NCBI RefSeq assembly: GCF_020360975.1
Contig: NW_025408669.1
Coordinates: forward strand, 4,898,001-4,962,000
Source: Hirsutella rhossiliensis
Lineage: Eukaryota > Ascomycota > Sordariomycetes > Hypocreales > Ophiocordycipitaceae
Reading direction: 5' to 3'
DNA length: 64,000 bases
The notes under the pieces were generated by a model. It had not been told where the DNA came from. It searched no databases and worked only from the letters and a program-made list of their open reading frames with translations. Positions 48,001 through 60,000 of this stretch are shown here, one piece after another; within the stretch, counting starts at the first letter, position 1; the number at the start of each line of letters is the position of its first letter. The translations under genes were made by a program, and so were the position numbers.

Positions 48001-51000
48001 ATAAAAAGTAACTATAAACGCTATATAATTATCTTAATAAGAATCTATAAAAAGGATATATATAAACGTTAATATCTAAAGTAAGCTACTTAGTTATATT
48101 TATTTTTAAGAAAAACGGTAAGCTATAACTAATTATTAACTATAAACGCTTAAACGATATTATAATAAAAGACTAAATACTATTATTACTTATATCGGAA
48201 CTATAAGATCGACTATATAGTAAAAAATAATTTATAGCCCTCGATCTTAAAGGCGCCTATAACTTAATATATATAAAAAAGGGATATAAATAGATAATAG
48301 CCTTTAAAACGAAATTTAGACTATTTAAATATCTAGTAATACTATTTAGACTTATAAATATACTAGCTACCTTTTAACGGATAATTAATAATATCCTATA
48401 TAAATACTTAGATATCTTTATAGTAGTATACCTAGATAATATCCTAATCTTCTTAGATACCTTAAAAGAAAATAAGGAATATATTTATAAGGTACTTTAT
48501 ATACTTTAAAATATAAAGTTACTAGTTAAACTAAAGAAAAGTAAGTTTTATATATAGAAAGTAAACTTCCTTAAATATATAATCTTATTAAGAGAGATAT
48601 AAATATAATAAAATAAAATTAACTTAGTTAAAAAATAGCTAATACTAAAGAACGTTAAGGATATATAAAGTTTCCTAGGATTTATAAATTACTACTAATA
48701 ATTTATTAAAGATTTTAGAAAGATTATAGTACTACTATATAATTAAATAAAAAAGGAAAAAGAATTTATATAGGATAATAAAGCTAATAAAGCTTTCGAA
48801 TATATTAAGACTACGATTATATAAGAACTAGTCTTAACTACCTTTAATCTAAAATAATAAATTAAACTTAAAACTAATATATTAGACTTTACTCTAAGAG
48901 TATAAATCGAATAAAAAGATAATAAAGGAAGACTATAACTAATTATATTTTACTTAAAAAAGCTATATAGTATAGAACTTAATTACCCTATCTATAATAA
49001 AGAATTCCTTATAATTATTTAAGCTTTTAAGGAATTTTAATACTACCTTCTTAAAAGTAAATATAAAGTTAAGGTCTATATAAATTATAAGAATATCTTA
49101 TATTTTATAATAATATAATAGTTAAACGGATAATAGATTTAATAGGCCGAATACCTATTAGAATTTAACTATAAAATTATATATAGAAAAGGAATAGAAA
49201 ACGGTCGAGCTAATACCTTTAGTCGATAAAGTAACTATAATATAAGGGTACCTATAGTAAAAGGATAGCTCTTAGAAATTAACAAAAACGGGAACTACTA
49301 GTAACGATAGCTAAATATAATATTTAAAGTATAACTTAATAACTTAACTTACTAAAAGATCCTAAAATAAATAAAAGAATATAAAGTACTAGACGGATAT
49401 AATATAAGATATTTAAAAGTTTTAATATATAAAAATAAAATCTAGATACTACTAGAATTATAAGATAAAGTTATATAAAATATATATAAATATTTAATAT
49501 ATAGATCCTAAGGAATCTAAAGAATAATAAAATAGATTAAATAATAATATAACTTCTTATAGCTTAAAAAAGTAGTATAATAAGTTATTAAAGAATATAA
49601 ACTTTATATATAAAGTAAAGCTAAATAATATAAACTATATAGAGAATTATAACCGCTATTAGTATAAAAAAACTATAAGATTTAATAGCTTTTAATTATA
49701 TTATAAAGCTACTACTATTAAAAGAACCTATAATTAATATTAAGTATAATAGTATATTTATTATTACTAATAGACTAATAAAGTATAGATACTTCTTACT
49801 ATATAAAGAAATAAGTAATATAAAAGAGCTAGTATATATATTCCTATAAATAATTATTAGTAATTATAGACTACTAAATAAAATTATCTTTAATAAAGGA
49901 AGTATATTTATAGCTAAGTTTTAGTAAGCTCTTATAGTATAATTAAGGACGAAATATAAGCTTAGTATAGCTTATTACCTATAAATAGATAGATAAATAG
50001 AATAACTTAACTAAACGCTTAAATAATATTTATAATACTATATTAGCTATAAATAAAACGATTAAGTTAAATAGCTATTAATAGTATAACTAGCTTATAA
50101 TAGCTTAGTTATAGAAATAACTAAGCTCTTACTAGTATACGCTAATTATAGATATAACCTAGAAGTATTTAAGGTTACTCGATAAGGACTATAAGTAAAA
50201 TAAGCGATACTATAAGTAGATTAGCTATAAAAATTATATAAAGAAATATAATAAGAACTTTAATTTATTAGAGAATAAATATCTACTTACTATAATCGGA
50301 AAAGATTATAGGGACTAATCTTTTAAGAGGGAGATATAGTCTACCTTATACGACGAAATATTAAAATAAAACGATAACGTAATAAATTAAATTTTAAGAA
50401 ACTTAAACCGTTTAAGGTTAAGAAAATTATTTTAAAAGTTAACTATAAACTTTCGCTACTAATAATAATATAGATATACCCGATATTTTATATCTTATTA
50501 TTAGAACTAGTACTACGAAACGCTAAACTTTAGGAAAAAATTAAAGTTAACGATAATTAAGAATATAAAGCTAAATAAATACTAGATATAAGAAAATAAG
50601 GTTAGTAATAAGAATACCTTATTAAGTAGAAAGGATATAGACTAAAAGAAAATACTTAGGAACTACTTAAGCACTTAACCTATTATAGTTCTTTACTTCG
50701 ATAGTTTTACTAATAAAATCTACCTTAGGTATTATAAAATCGCTTAATAAACTAATAGTATTCTAATTAATTATATTAAATCTACTTATAGATTAAATAT
50801 CGACTACCGCTTTAGATTCTTAGCGCTTAGCCTTATTAAGGTTATCTAAGGAATAAAGGCCCTAATAAACTATCTTAATACCCTTTAGCTTTAGCTAGCG
50901 CTTTTAATAGTAAAGCCGCGCTAAATAAGCTAAGGCTTTATTTAGGTTAGCTTAAGCTTTTAATATTCGCTCCTTAGTAATTTCTTCTTCTTTATCTAAT

Positions 51001-51399
51001 TAATTAGACTCTAGATTTATTTAGGATACTAAGATATACGTTAGCTATTAATAATAAGTAGGATAATAAAGTTACTTATAAGAGCTAATCGCTACGCTCG
51101 ATATATTATAGGAACGACCCTACTATATATATTTAGTATACTTAAAAGATTTCTTTAGTATTTTATAGCGGAAGCCGCGCGATAAATAAAAAGAATATAG
51201 TATAACGTCGAAACTAAGATAATTAATAGACTTAGCTAAACGAATATACTTAAGGGTCTTATAAGAACGATCCTTTAATACGCGACTAAATATACTATTA
51301 GTAGTATATCTTAAGGGATAGAAAGAACGAATAAGGAATATATATACGCGTAATAAGGGTATATTTATATATAGCGGCTAAGGTAGTAGTAGGTCTTAC

Positions 51400-51869
51400 T
51401 ATAATAACCGGTATTATTCTTAAGGGATAAACCTATCGAGGGGTTTATATTAGTAGGTATAATAGAGCGTGGTCTAAGTAATAATAAGTAGGTTACGTTA
51501 GTAATAAGTTAGAAGTTATAGACTATAGACTATAACTAAGTAATTAAAATTAGAAATAAAATTATAATAAAGATTTATATTAAAAGCTAGAGAGCTATCT
51601 ATCTAAAGGAGTAAAAGTAGGTAGCTATATATACCTATAAAGACTATCCTTAGATTATAGTCTTAGCCGTAATCCCTTTTATAGCTTACTATAGCTTACT
51701 TATAAGCTATACTCCTAAGTAGTAATTTATTTATATAAAGCTTACTTAGCTTACGTATACTTTAGGTAAGCTAAGCTTAAGTAACTTCTTATCCTAACTA
51801 TTATTCTAAGCCGCCTTATTACGTAAACGTAGCTAGCTCTCTTATAACCCGCTAACTATAGTCGTAATA
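51400..51869 (-). repeat. Solo A-type LTR inserted in reverse near the A2 3' end
   Basis: A 470 bp LTR on the minus strand, flanked by CTTAC (51395-51399) and CTTAT (51870-51874); the second differs by a single C-to-T of RIP type. It lies 34 bp before the A2 3' LTR in opposite orientation, forming a large inverted repeat. Confidence 0.9.
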
Positions 51870-51903
51870 CTTATAGATAAGACTAAAAGGAAGGGAGATA
51901 TTA

Positions 51904-52372
51904 TATTATAACTATAGTTAGCGGGCTATAAGAGAGCTAGCTACGTTTATATAATAAAGCGGCTTAGAATAATAGTTAGGATAAGAAGTTACTTAAGCTT
52001 AGCTTACCTAAAGTATATATAAGCTAAGTAAGCTTTATATAAATAAATTACTACTTAAGAGTATAGCTTATAAGTAAGCTATAATAAGCTATAAAAGGGA
52101 TTATAGCTAGGACTATAATCTAAGGATAGTCTTTATAAGTATATATAGCTACTTACTTTTACTTCTTTAAATAGATAGCTTAATAGCTTTTAATATAAAT
52201 CTTTATTACGATTCTTCTTTAATTTTAATTACTTAGTTATAGTCTATAGTCTATAACCTCCGACTTATTACTAACGTAATATACTTATTATTACTTAGAC
52301 TACGCCTTATTATATCTATTAATATAAACCCCTTAATAGGTTTATCTCTTAAGAATAATACCGGTCGTTATA
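51904..52372 (+). repeat. 3' LTR of A2 (469 bp)
   Basis: Starts TATTATAACTATAG after the purine-rich AAAAGGAAGGGAGA; ends CCGGTCGTTATA. Followed by TATAT, the A2 target duplication. Confidence 0.9.
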
Positions 52373-52377
52373 TATAT

Positions 52378-53299
52378 TATCCCTCTTTCTAAGTATTAAA
52401 AACAACTAAGTTTCCTTCTTTATAGTCTTAAAGGAACGCCCCTTAGTAAAGTCCCCTTTTATTTATACCTACTAAAAAGTTAATAACTTTAGTTATATAC
52501 CTTTATTTATATATAAAGTAACTAAGGTTAAAGGTAAGAGCGGTAAACTTAATTAGATACTCCTTATTATTTAAGTATTTATAGTACTTCTTATATCTAT
52601 CTTTTATATCTTCGATAGGTTCCCCTTAATAGTTAGTATAAACTAATAGTAGGTAAGGTAAGGGGTATACTACGTTCTTAATACCTCTTATTAAGATTTT
52701 AATTATCGCGCTAAGGCTAAAGCTTATAGCTTATTATTTATTAATAGCTCTATAAAGAAAGTTATATATATCGACGATATACTCTTCTTAGTAGGCCTTA
52801 TTCCTAGCGAATCTATTTATCTTTTTAACGCCCTTATATATTATCTAAGCGTCTTTAAAGGTAATATCCCGCCGCTTAATAGGGCCTATTAGTATTAGGT
52901 ACTAACGATCTCTATAAATATACTAAGGAGGTTACTTTTACTTATAAACGTCTTATTAGTTTTAGTCTATAAACTTTTCCTTATATTTAGTATAGAAGCG
53001 CCCTTCGCTGCCTTCTACTTTAACTTTACTATAGTAAGTAGGTAAAATAAAGCTCTTACTCCTAAATAGTAGTATACTAAAGAAGATAGCGGTATTCTTA
53101 GGGAGGTCTATAGCTAGGCCTATAATGCTATTTAAGTTCGCTGCTATATCTTAGGAAAGGGTAGAGTAAGTAAAAGAGAGAGAGAAGATAAGATTAGATA
53201 GTTAAGGTAAGTAGTTTTAAGTTATAACGCTAAGAGGCTAAGTATTATATATATATATAAGAGTTATATTAGTAGAGGGGATTATTATAAGTAAGGAAG
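52378..53299. other. Unassigned RIP-mutated sequence right of A2
   Basis: A minus-strand frame with few RIP-type stops runs through much of this stretch and could be a former gag-like coding region, but no defining motif is visible. It may belong to element D or to a different transposon. Confidence 0.35.
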
Positions 53300-53372
53300 T
53301 ATATAAAGTATATATATATATATATATATAGAAGGAAGAAGAAGGAAGGAAGAAGGAAGGTATAGTAAAAGG
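53300..53372. repeat. (TA)n and (GAAGGA)n low-complexity tract
   Basis: A run of alternating TA ends near 53330 and is followed by a purine tract of GAAGGAAGAAGGAAGG units to about 53370. Confidence 0.8.
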
Positions 53373-54999
53373 AATAAATAGTTATTAAAGCGCGTAGTTA
53401 TTAGTTACTTTAGCCGTCCTCTATAGCGGTAAGGTCTTAGGCGTATTTAGGGGTTACGCCTAAATAGCTTCTTTTACTAGTTATTAATTAGTAAGCTATC
53501 TAATCTCCGCCCTTTTCTTCTCTTCTTTACTCTTTCTATTCCTCTTCTTCCTCTTCTCTCCTTTATCTTCTTTATTTTTCTAGACCGCTACCTCTTATCT
53601 TCTCCTTTTATAACTACCTCTTCTTTCTTATTATATCTTATAAGACCGCTAAACTTAAAACTAAAGAGCTATTAGATATTGTTAACCTCTCTTTAACTAC
53701 TCTTCTATAACCTTCCCTTATTACTACTACTCTTCTTACTTAGAATTATTATACTAAGGTCTTTCCTCTTTATATAAAGTACTTTTAAGTAACGACTATC
53801 TATCTTATTTAATCTTACTTAGCTCGTTCTAACTATCTTCTTTTATAGATCTATAGTTACTTTAAGACCTAGGTTTATAATAAAAATAATATTAGTTACT
53901 AAGGGTTTTTAATTTATATAGAAATTGCCTTTTAGTTATAGGTTCTATTAAAAGCTCCCGATATTATTAGGATTAAAGCGCGCGGTTACTCCCCTCTCTC
54001 TTACTTTCTTAAAAGCACGCTAAGTTAGTATAATTAAATTGTCTTTTATACCCTTTATTATAAACGTTAGCTAGTAACCTATATCCCTATAGAAATCGCT
54101 TATCTATATAGATACTTCTTTTCTTAGCTTAGTTTAGGGCGGTAAGAATACTCTTAAGTAGTCTTAATTACTTTATATAGAACTTATAATCCTTGCTTTT
54201 AATAAGGGTATATTTAAACTTATTAGATAACTATAACTTCTGCCTATAAGTACGTTATATTTCCTTTTTATAAGTATATCTCTTTTCTAAGTACTACTAG
54301 CGGTTCTTACGCTAACTACGTTTAAGATTCGATTAAAGCGCTTATTTATAAATAGTAGTACTTCCTTAGATACTATAGGGCTACTTATAACCTTAATAGA
54401 TTCGCTAACTATATATATAGTTATAATTTCTATACTAACCTCGAGACTAATAAATTTTACGATAAGTATATTAATAATAAGACCGCCCCTTATCTTCTTT
54501 ATAATATCCTTAATCCCTTTAGTCTTACTAAGGATTTAAAGGAAAGGAAGGAAATTAACCTTATACCTATTTTACCTAGAAAGAGATTATATAGGTTTAA
54601 TAAGCTCTCTCTTAAGTAATAATTAGATTATCTTTAAGTTCGCTTTATAGTAGTCTATAATAGGTTTACTAAGAGTAGGTAGCCTCGTTTAGTCGCTATC
54701 TTTAATAGTAAAAGTTTTTCTCTTAAGGTTATATATATTTAATTTAGTAAGTCGAAAATATATTAAAATTTATTTTATAGGCGCGTTTATTTTCGCTATA
54801 GTAGGTCTCCCCTTTTATAATAAAGAATAGATATCCCTATCTATAAAGTAAAAAATCTTATTCTTAAGGGAGGTAGGTAGTAAGAATATTTATTTTCTTA
54901 CTTTATTATTTAATTATATCTCTATTTATCTTCTTTAAGGTAGTAAAGGGTAGGTTATTATTAAGGAAGGGTAGGAAGTATTATCTTTATTTACTTAGG
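53373..54999. other. Unassigned RIP-mutated sequence
   Basis: Begins with a CT-rich tract (about 53510-53640). A plus-strand frame at about 53900-54760 has few stops and reads as a plausible protein remnant (for example YNFYTNLETNKFYDKYINN), but I cannot name it. Confidence 0.35.
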
Positions 55000-56622
55000 G
55001 AGCTTTAAGTAGAAAATTTAAAATAATAAGGTAGTAAGTAGGGCGCTTATAAATATCTTAGCTACTATAGTCGTCCTTTAATTAGATAGTTAGATAGTGC
55101 CTTAGTTACTAGTTAGGTTCTAGCGTGCTTTTTACGATAGTTATAGATTTTTATCTTTACTACCTTTTCCTCCTTAGCTCCTTTTTACCTCCTCCTTTTC
55201 TTATTAGATTAGCGTTTTTAGGGCTCCTATATAAAGATCCTTTTTTACTTTACTAAGTTACGGTAGCTAAACCTCGATTATATACCTTAAGCCTTTCTTA
55301 GGTATCTATAGTTACTCTTTTTTCTTTTCTTAGCTTTAATCCTTCTAAGGTTTATTAAGGAGTCGTTACGACTATAGTACTATCTAATCTAAGGCTTCTC
55401 TACTTAGTAAGAGTAGTAAATTATCTACTTTATTTATTATTTCTTCCTTCCTCCTCTTATTAAGAGTAATCTTATCCTAGAGTAACTAGTCGTCCTTAGT
55501 AAAGTACTACTAACCTTTCTTATCCTTTTTAAACTTTCTTAAATACTCTCTTAGGATTATCTTATTAAGTATAATTCTATTTAAAGTCTTAATCTTATAC
55601 GCCCTAGACTACTCTAAGCGCGATACTACTTAAAAGGGACCGTTCTACCTTATTTAATACTTAGCTTACCTCCTTAAATTATTTAATTATCTTATATCGA
55701 ATAGTAAGATAAGGTCTCTAAGTTATAGGCTTTCTTTCCTTATTATATACTTATTAGCTTTATCTATCCTCTTTACTAATCGATTTTAATATCTTATTAC
55801 TCTTTTCTTAGCTTCTTTTATATCTTTTTCTTTTCTTTTTAAAACTTATACTTATACTTTAAATAATTCTTCTTTTATCTTTACTTTATCTTAGTTAATT
55901 AGTCGCTAAGTTAGGTATTCTACCTTAAGAGGTAGTACCGGTTCCTATTTATATAGTAAGTAGAAAGCTAATATTTTATAAGACTCTTTAACTACTATTT
56001 AGTCTATAAGGATTACTTAGTTAAGGTATTTAATCTACTTACCCTTTTTCTTTACTATTTTTATAAGTACTATTATTAACCTTTAGTGCTTTTATTCTAC
56101 TACTACGTTTACTTTTAGATTATATACCGAAGTTTAAATAACTTTAATGCCTATATCCTTTAGGATATACTTAAAGTCTTTCTTTATTTCGGGCTCTTTA
56201 TCGATTATAGCGTATAGTATTATACTATACCTATAAATAATAAAGAGTATAAATTTAGTTATAGCTCCTATAGTAATTTCTTTAACTAAGGTTACTTCTA
56301 CCTATTTAGTAAGGTCGTCTTATACTTCTATAAGGTACGAATACCTATAATTAGATAGTATATACTAGCTATCGAAGTAAATCTTACTTATAAGGTAGCT
56401 AAGCGCGGTCGCGGTTATAACTTCCTAAGGTCTCTTAGTTATAAAGTATTAGTATTCTTTATAAGAAGAGATTATACTATAAATATCGTTTTAAAAGCTA
56501 GCCTACTAATACCTATCCTTTATAAACGTATATATAACTTATTATCCTTTATATCTTATTTACGCATAGTACTTTACGATAATCCTTTTCCGTTCTTTTA
56601 GGTCGTCTATAACTAGTATAGG
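55000..56622 (-). pseudogene. Gypsy family D integrase (left part of D)
   Basis: Minus-strand frames show a Ty3/gypsy integrase: from the right, the N-terminal zinc-binding region (with KDRY-ASF), then DDLTK-VEVTLVKEITIGAI, FILFIIYRYSI, then a DNGPEF-type segment now reading DKEPEIKKDFKYILKD and the VVE-KH box. The downstream tail continues to about 55000. D is cut at 56622 by copia F, whose TSD ATAGG is 56618-56622, and resumes at 63411. Confidence 0.8.
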
Positions 56623-57099
56623 TGTCGCGAAGCGTGGCCTAATTTCGTAGTTCTTAGAGATATCCCTTAGTATAAGGGACCTAGGAAGCTAAAAAACAGG
56701 TTTTAAGGAAGGAGCTAAAAGGAGGTATAGAGAGGAGGGTAGGGGTAAGAGGGGAAGGCAAAGTAGCGATAGCTTCCTATAGAGGTAGCGAGAGATAAGA
56801 CGGATATGCCGGCAACGGCTAGAAAAGAAGGGAAAAACTAGTAAAAAGCTTAGTAGTCGAAAGGATATTAGTAGCTTCTTTAAGCAGGATCTTCTTTATT
56901 AATTAAGATACTAGATAGGTATAAAGAGGGGCGTTAGATAAAGGAAAGAAGAAAAATTAAGGCAATATAATAATTACTCCCCTACCGTAATTGCTGCTCC
57001 CGTAAGAATTAAATCTCTTTGCCCTGCCTATCCGACCCCTTACTTTTAATTTCACCTTTATATATTTTATATATACTTCTCGTATCTCTCTTCGCGAGA
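56623..57099 (+). repeat. 5' LTR of copia F (477 bp)
   Basis: Starts TGTCGCGAAGCG with TG intact, ends CTTCGCGAGA; the ends form an almost perfect 10 bp inverted repeat. Confidence 0.93.
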
Positions 57100-60000
57100 G
57101 TTATAAGCCTAGGAGGAATAGTATTCCTATACCTTCCGGCTGCTATAAAAGGCACCTTTCTTATATCCCTCGTAGCTTCCTTTTACCCCTCTTACTAGAA
57201 AAGCCGATTTTTAACCGACGTTTCTACCCTTCCCCGTAATAATAACGAAAACCGACTCCTCTACCGTCCCTATAGTCCGTAGGACGATTCTTATAGAGCC
57301 CTAAGATTAGGATAAGTAGGTAAAGGAGCTACGGGCTCGTATAGATAGAACTATCTATAATTTAGTCTTCTCTAATAAGTAGGACCCTCTCGAGCCCCCT
57401 CTTTATCCTAGGGCAACGGAATTTATAGAGGGAGCATCCCTCTTCTCCGAGCTAACCTCCGTATAATAAAGAGCTTTTTCTACTACCTTAGGCGACTACG
57501 AGAGTTACCGAAAGGAATACCTCTATAAAACGAAGCTGCTAACTACTATACGCACGGCGATAACGGAATCTATTAGTGCCGTAAAGCTAATCTCTCTTTA
57601 AGAGGAAGAGACTCCTAGGCAGTAGCTTTTAAAGCTTAAGACCTCGATAGCTCCCTCGAGAGGTTATATAACTAACCGTATTAGGAAGACCTATACGGCC
57701 TACCTAGGAGCCTTTTCTGCTAGGAACCTGCTAGCTTCTTCGTAGCTAGCTAAGTAGGAAGAGATCCTCGAGGAAGCTAACTAATACTTCCTTATAGAAG
57801 CTCTTTCCGGCTAATAGCTATAGGATATATCTCTACTAATAAAGCCTATTAGTAACGGTTACTTAACTATCTTTCGAGAAGCTAGCCGAGAACTAGACGA
57901 AGAAGCTGCTAGAGTATAATAGTAAGTAGTCTTATTCCTTCGTAGCTAGCACTCGACCTAGATAGCTCGACCTATAGCTGCTATAGCCCCTATTGCTACG
58001 GCCCCCGCTGCTGCTGCTACGGCTGTTGCTCCTTTGGCTCCTCCTCCCTCGAGAGCCTTAACGCCGTCGTTAACTGCAGCTGCGGCCCCGGCCCCGGCTC
58101 CGTATCTTACTCCGGACCCGGCCCCGGTCCCGTTAGTTAGACCGGCCCGACTAGTCCCCTAATAGACCTTTTAGTCCGTTAGTCGAAAAATCAGGGAACT
58201 AGTCGAAATCGAACCTCGTTAATATTAGTAATAAAGGGTAAAAAGGGGAGGTTTTTAAGCAGACCTTCCGGATCGGGACGAGGATTCCTCGAAGAAACGA
58301 AAGACTAGACGAAACGGCTGCCTAGCCTATAAATCCCTAGGCCATCGATTATTATAATACTAGCAGGTCTTCGAGGAAAACCGACCTAAAGGATTTAACC
58401 CTTTAAAGAGGCTATAAAAAACGATATAATAGTCTCTTAAGGAGGACCCCTCGTTATAGAAGAAAATAGATAAGATTTAGGTTGCTAAGAAATAGCAACT
58501 AACGCCGCTGCCCTTATTCGAGCCGTAAATTTAAGGAAAAATCGTTAGTATAGTAAATCCGGCATTCGTCTTCCCTACGGATTAGTAAGACTAACCGTTA
58601 GGACCCTCCGACTATCCCCTACGAAAATCAGCTATCCTTAACTCTAGTGCTTCCCTCGATATCTATAATATACTCTTACGATTCCGGTCCTTTAAGAAGG
58701 CACGGAGGGAATATCTTATTGCCGGGGAATTAACCGTACGGATAGAGGGATATAGAAGGGTAAATTTTAAGATAAAATTACCTAATAGATCTATACGAAT
58801 TCTTCGACGAAAAAGGGTAGCTTTTTGCCCTCGATTTTTAACGAGCTTAATTTCCTTCCGCTTTCTTCGAGAGGAAGGAATCTTCTAGGATATAACGTCT
58901 AAGCCTACGAGGCTAGTCTAGAAGAATCAGACTATTAGGCTTATCGAGGAGAAATTCGGTTAATTCGTTCTCGAATTCTAACCTATTTATAGGAAGGAAA
59001 TACTTAAGAAGTTAGCTTTCCTTACTAGGAGGAATAGGTCTACTATAAAAGACCCTCTTCTAGTAGCCTAAGGAGACGGTATTCTTTAGTACGCACGACT
59101 TAGTCACCTAGGCCCCCTAGCTTTATATAAGCTAGGCTAATAATAGGGCGTACGAATAAGGGGCCTAAAGACCGTCGAATGCGAATACTACGGCTAAGGA
59201 AAGACTAAGAGACGAATTTTTAGACGAACGCCTTTACGGCTAGACTAGCCGTGTAAGGAAATTTAGGTCGACTAGACCGACGTCTCTAGGGATTAGGAAA
59301 GCTTCGTTAGGGTAATGTTTTTTATAGACGCCTTTTTAGGGATAGTTTTCCTGTTACGACCCGACCAACGGATGTTACGACCCGACCAACGGATGGCCAT
59401 GACACGGGCCAGGGATGACTAACCGCTGAAGGATCACGTGACCATGCGAAAGGTGATCGGTGGATCGCCTTACGATCAAGCGAGCGGTGCTCGACGGATC
59501 GTTCATCGATCAAGGTGATCACCTCTGTGATCACCTCCAGCACCTCGCGATCAGAGACGGGCAGTTGGGTATATATAGCTGCCCCATTTCACTCCTTTAG
59601 ACTAGATAGCTCTTTAGCTTTCAACACAATCATTACGATCCCTATCACGATCTCATCTCTGATTCCGATCACTTGATTACCTGGTTACAGTCTACGGTCT
59701 ACGACCTCCGACTCATCACCAACGTGACATACTTATCATTGCTCAGACCACGCCCTGTTGTATCTGCCAACATAAACCCCTCGACAGGTTTATCCCTTGG
59801 GAATATCACCGGTCGTCACATTTCCCCTATTTCTTACGGACCTACTTAAGTAAGTATAACTAGTCTACCCTCTAAGACTTCGTTAACTAGATAAAATCCT
59901 ACTTTAGCTACGAGGTAAAGAAGATACGGTCTAACGGAGAGCTATTTACGAAGGATATCTTAAATTAGCTTCGAAAAAGGGGCATTTTACCCCTCCCGTT

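Larger units (their letters stand above)
43584..52377 (+). mobile_element. Gypsy element A2, complete but RIP-mutated
   Basis: Ty3/gypsy element on the plus strand with TATAT on both sides (43584-43588 and 52373-52377) and LTRs of 470 and 469 bp. Gag lies at about 44200-45450 and RT at about 48000-48500 (IALDLKGAYNLIYIKKG, IIAFKTKF, ILATF, then VVYLDNILIF with YLDD turned into YLDN at 48429-48437). RNase H follows at about 48850-49200 and integrase at about 49700-50250 (LSIAYYLQIDR-like and YISYKQNDQ-like segments). The order PR-RT-RH-IN is that of Ty3/gypsy, close to chromoviruses; a chromodomain was not verified. Inserts: copia F solo LTR (44536-45011) and an inverted A LTR (51400-51869). 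It begins only 20 bp after B2. Confidence 0.92.

Noticed and set aside
57100..57130. Primer-binding site for a named tRNA after the copia F 5' LTR
   Set aside because: RIP has changed the likely binding bases; no convincing match to a tRNA 3' end can be claimed.
59322..59543. Minus-strand 73-codon ORF
   Set aside because: Lies within the unmutated solo LTR and its flank; open only because RIP stops are absent there.
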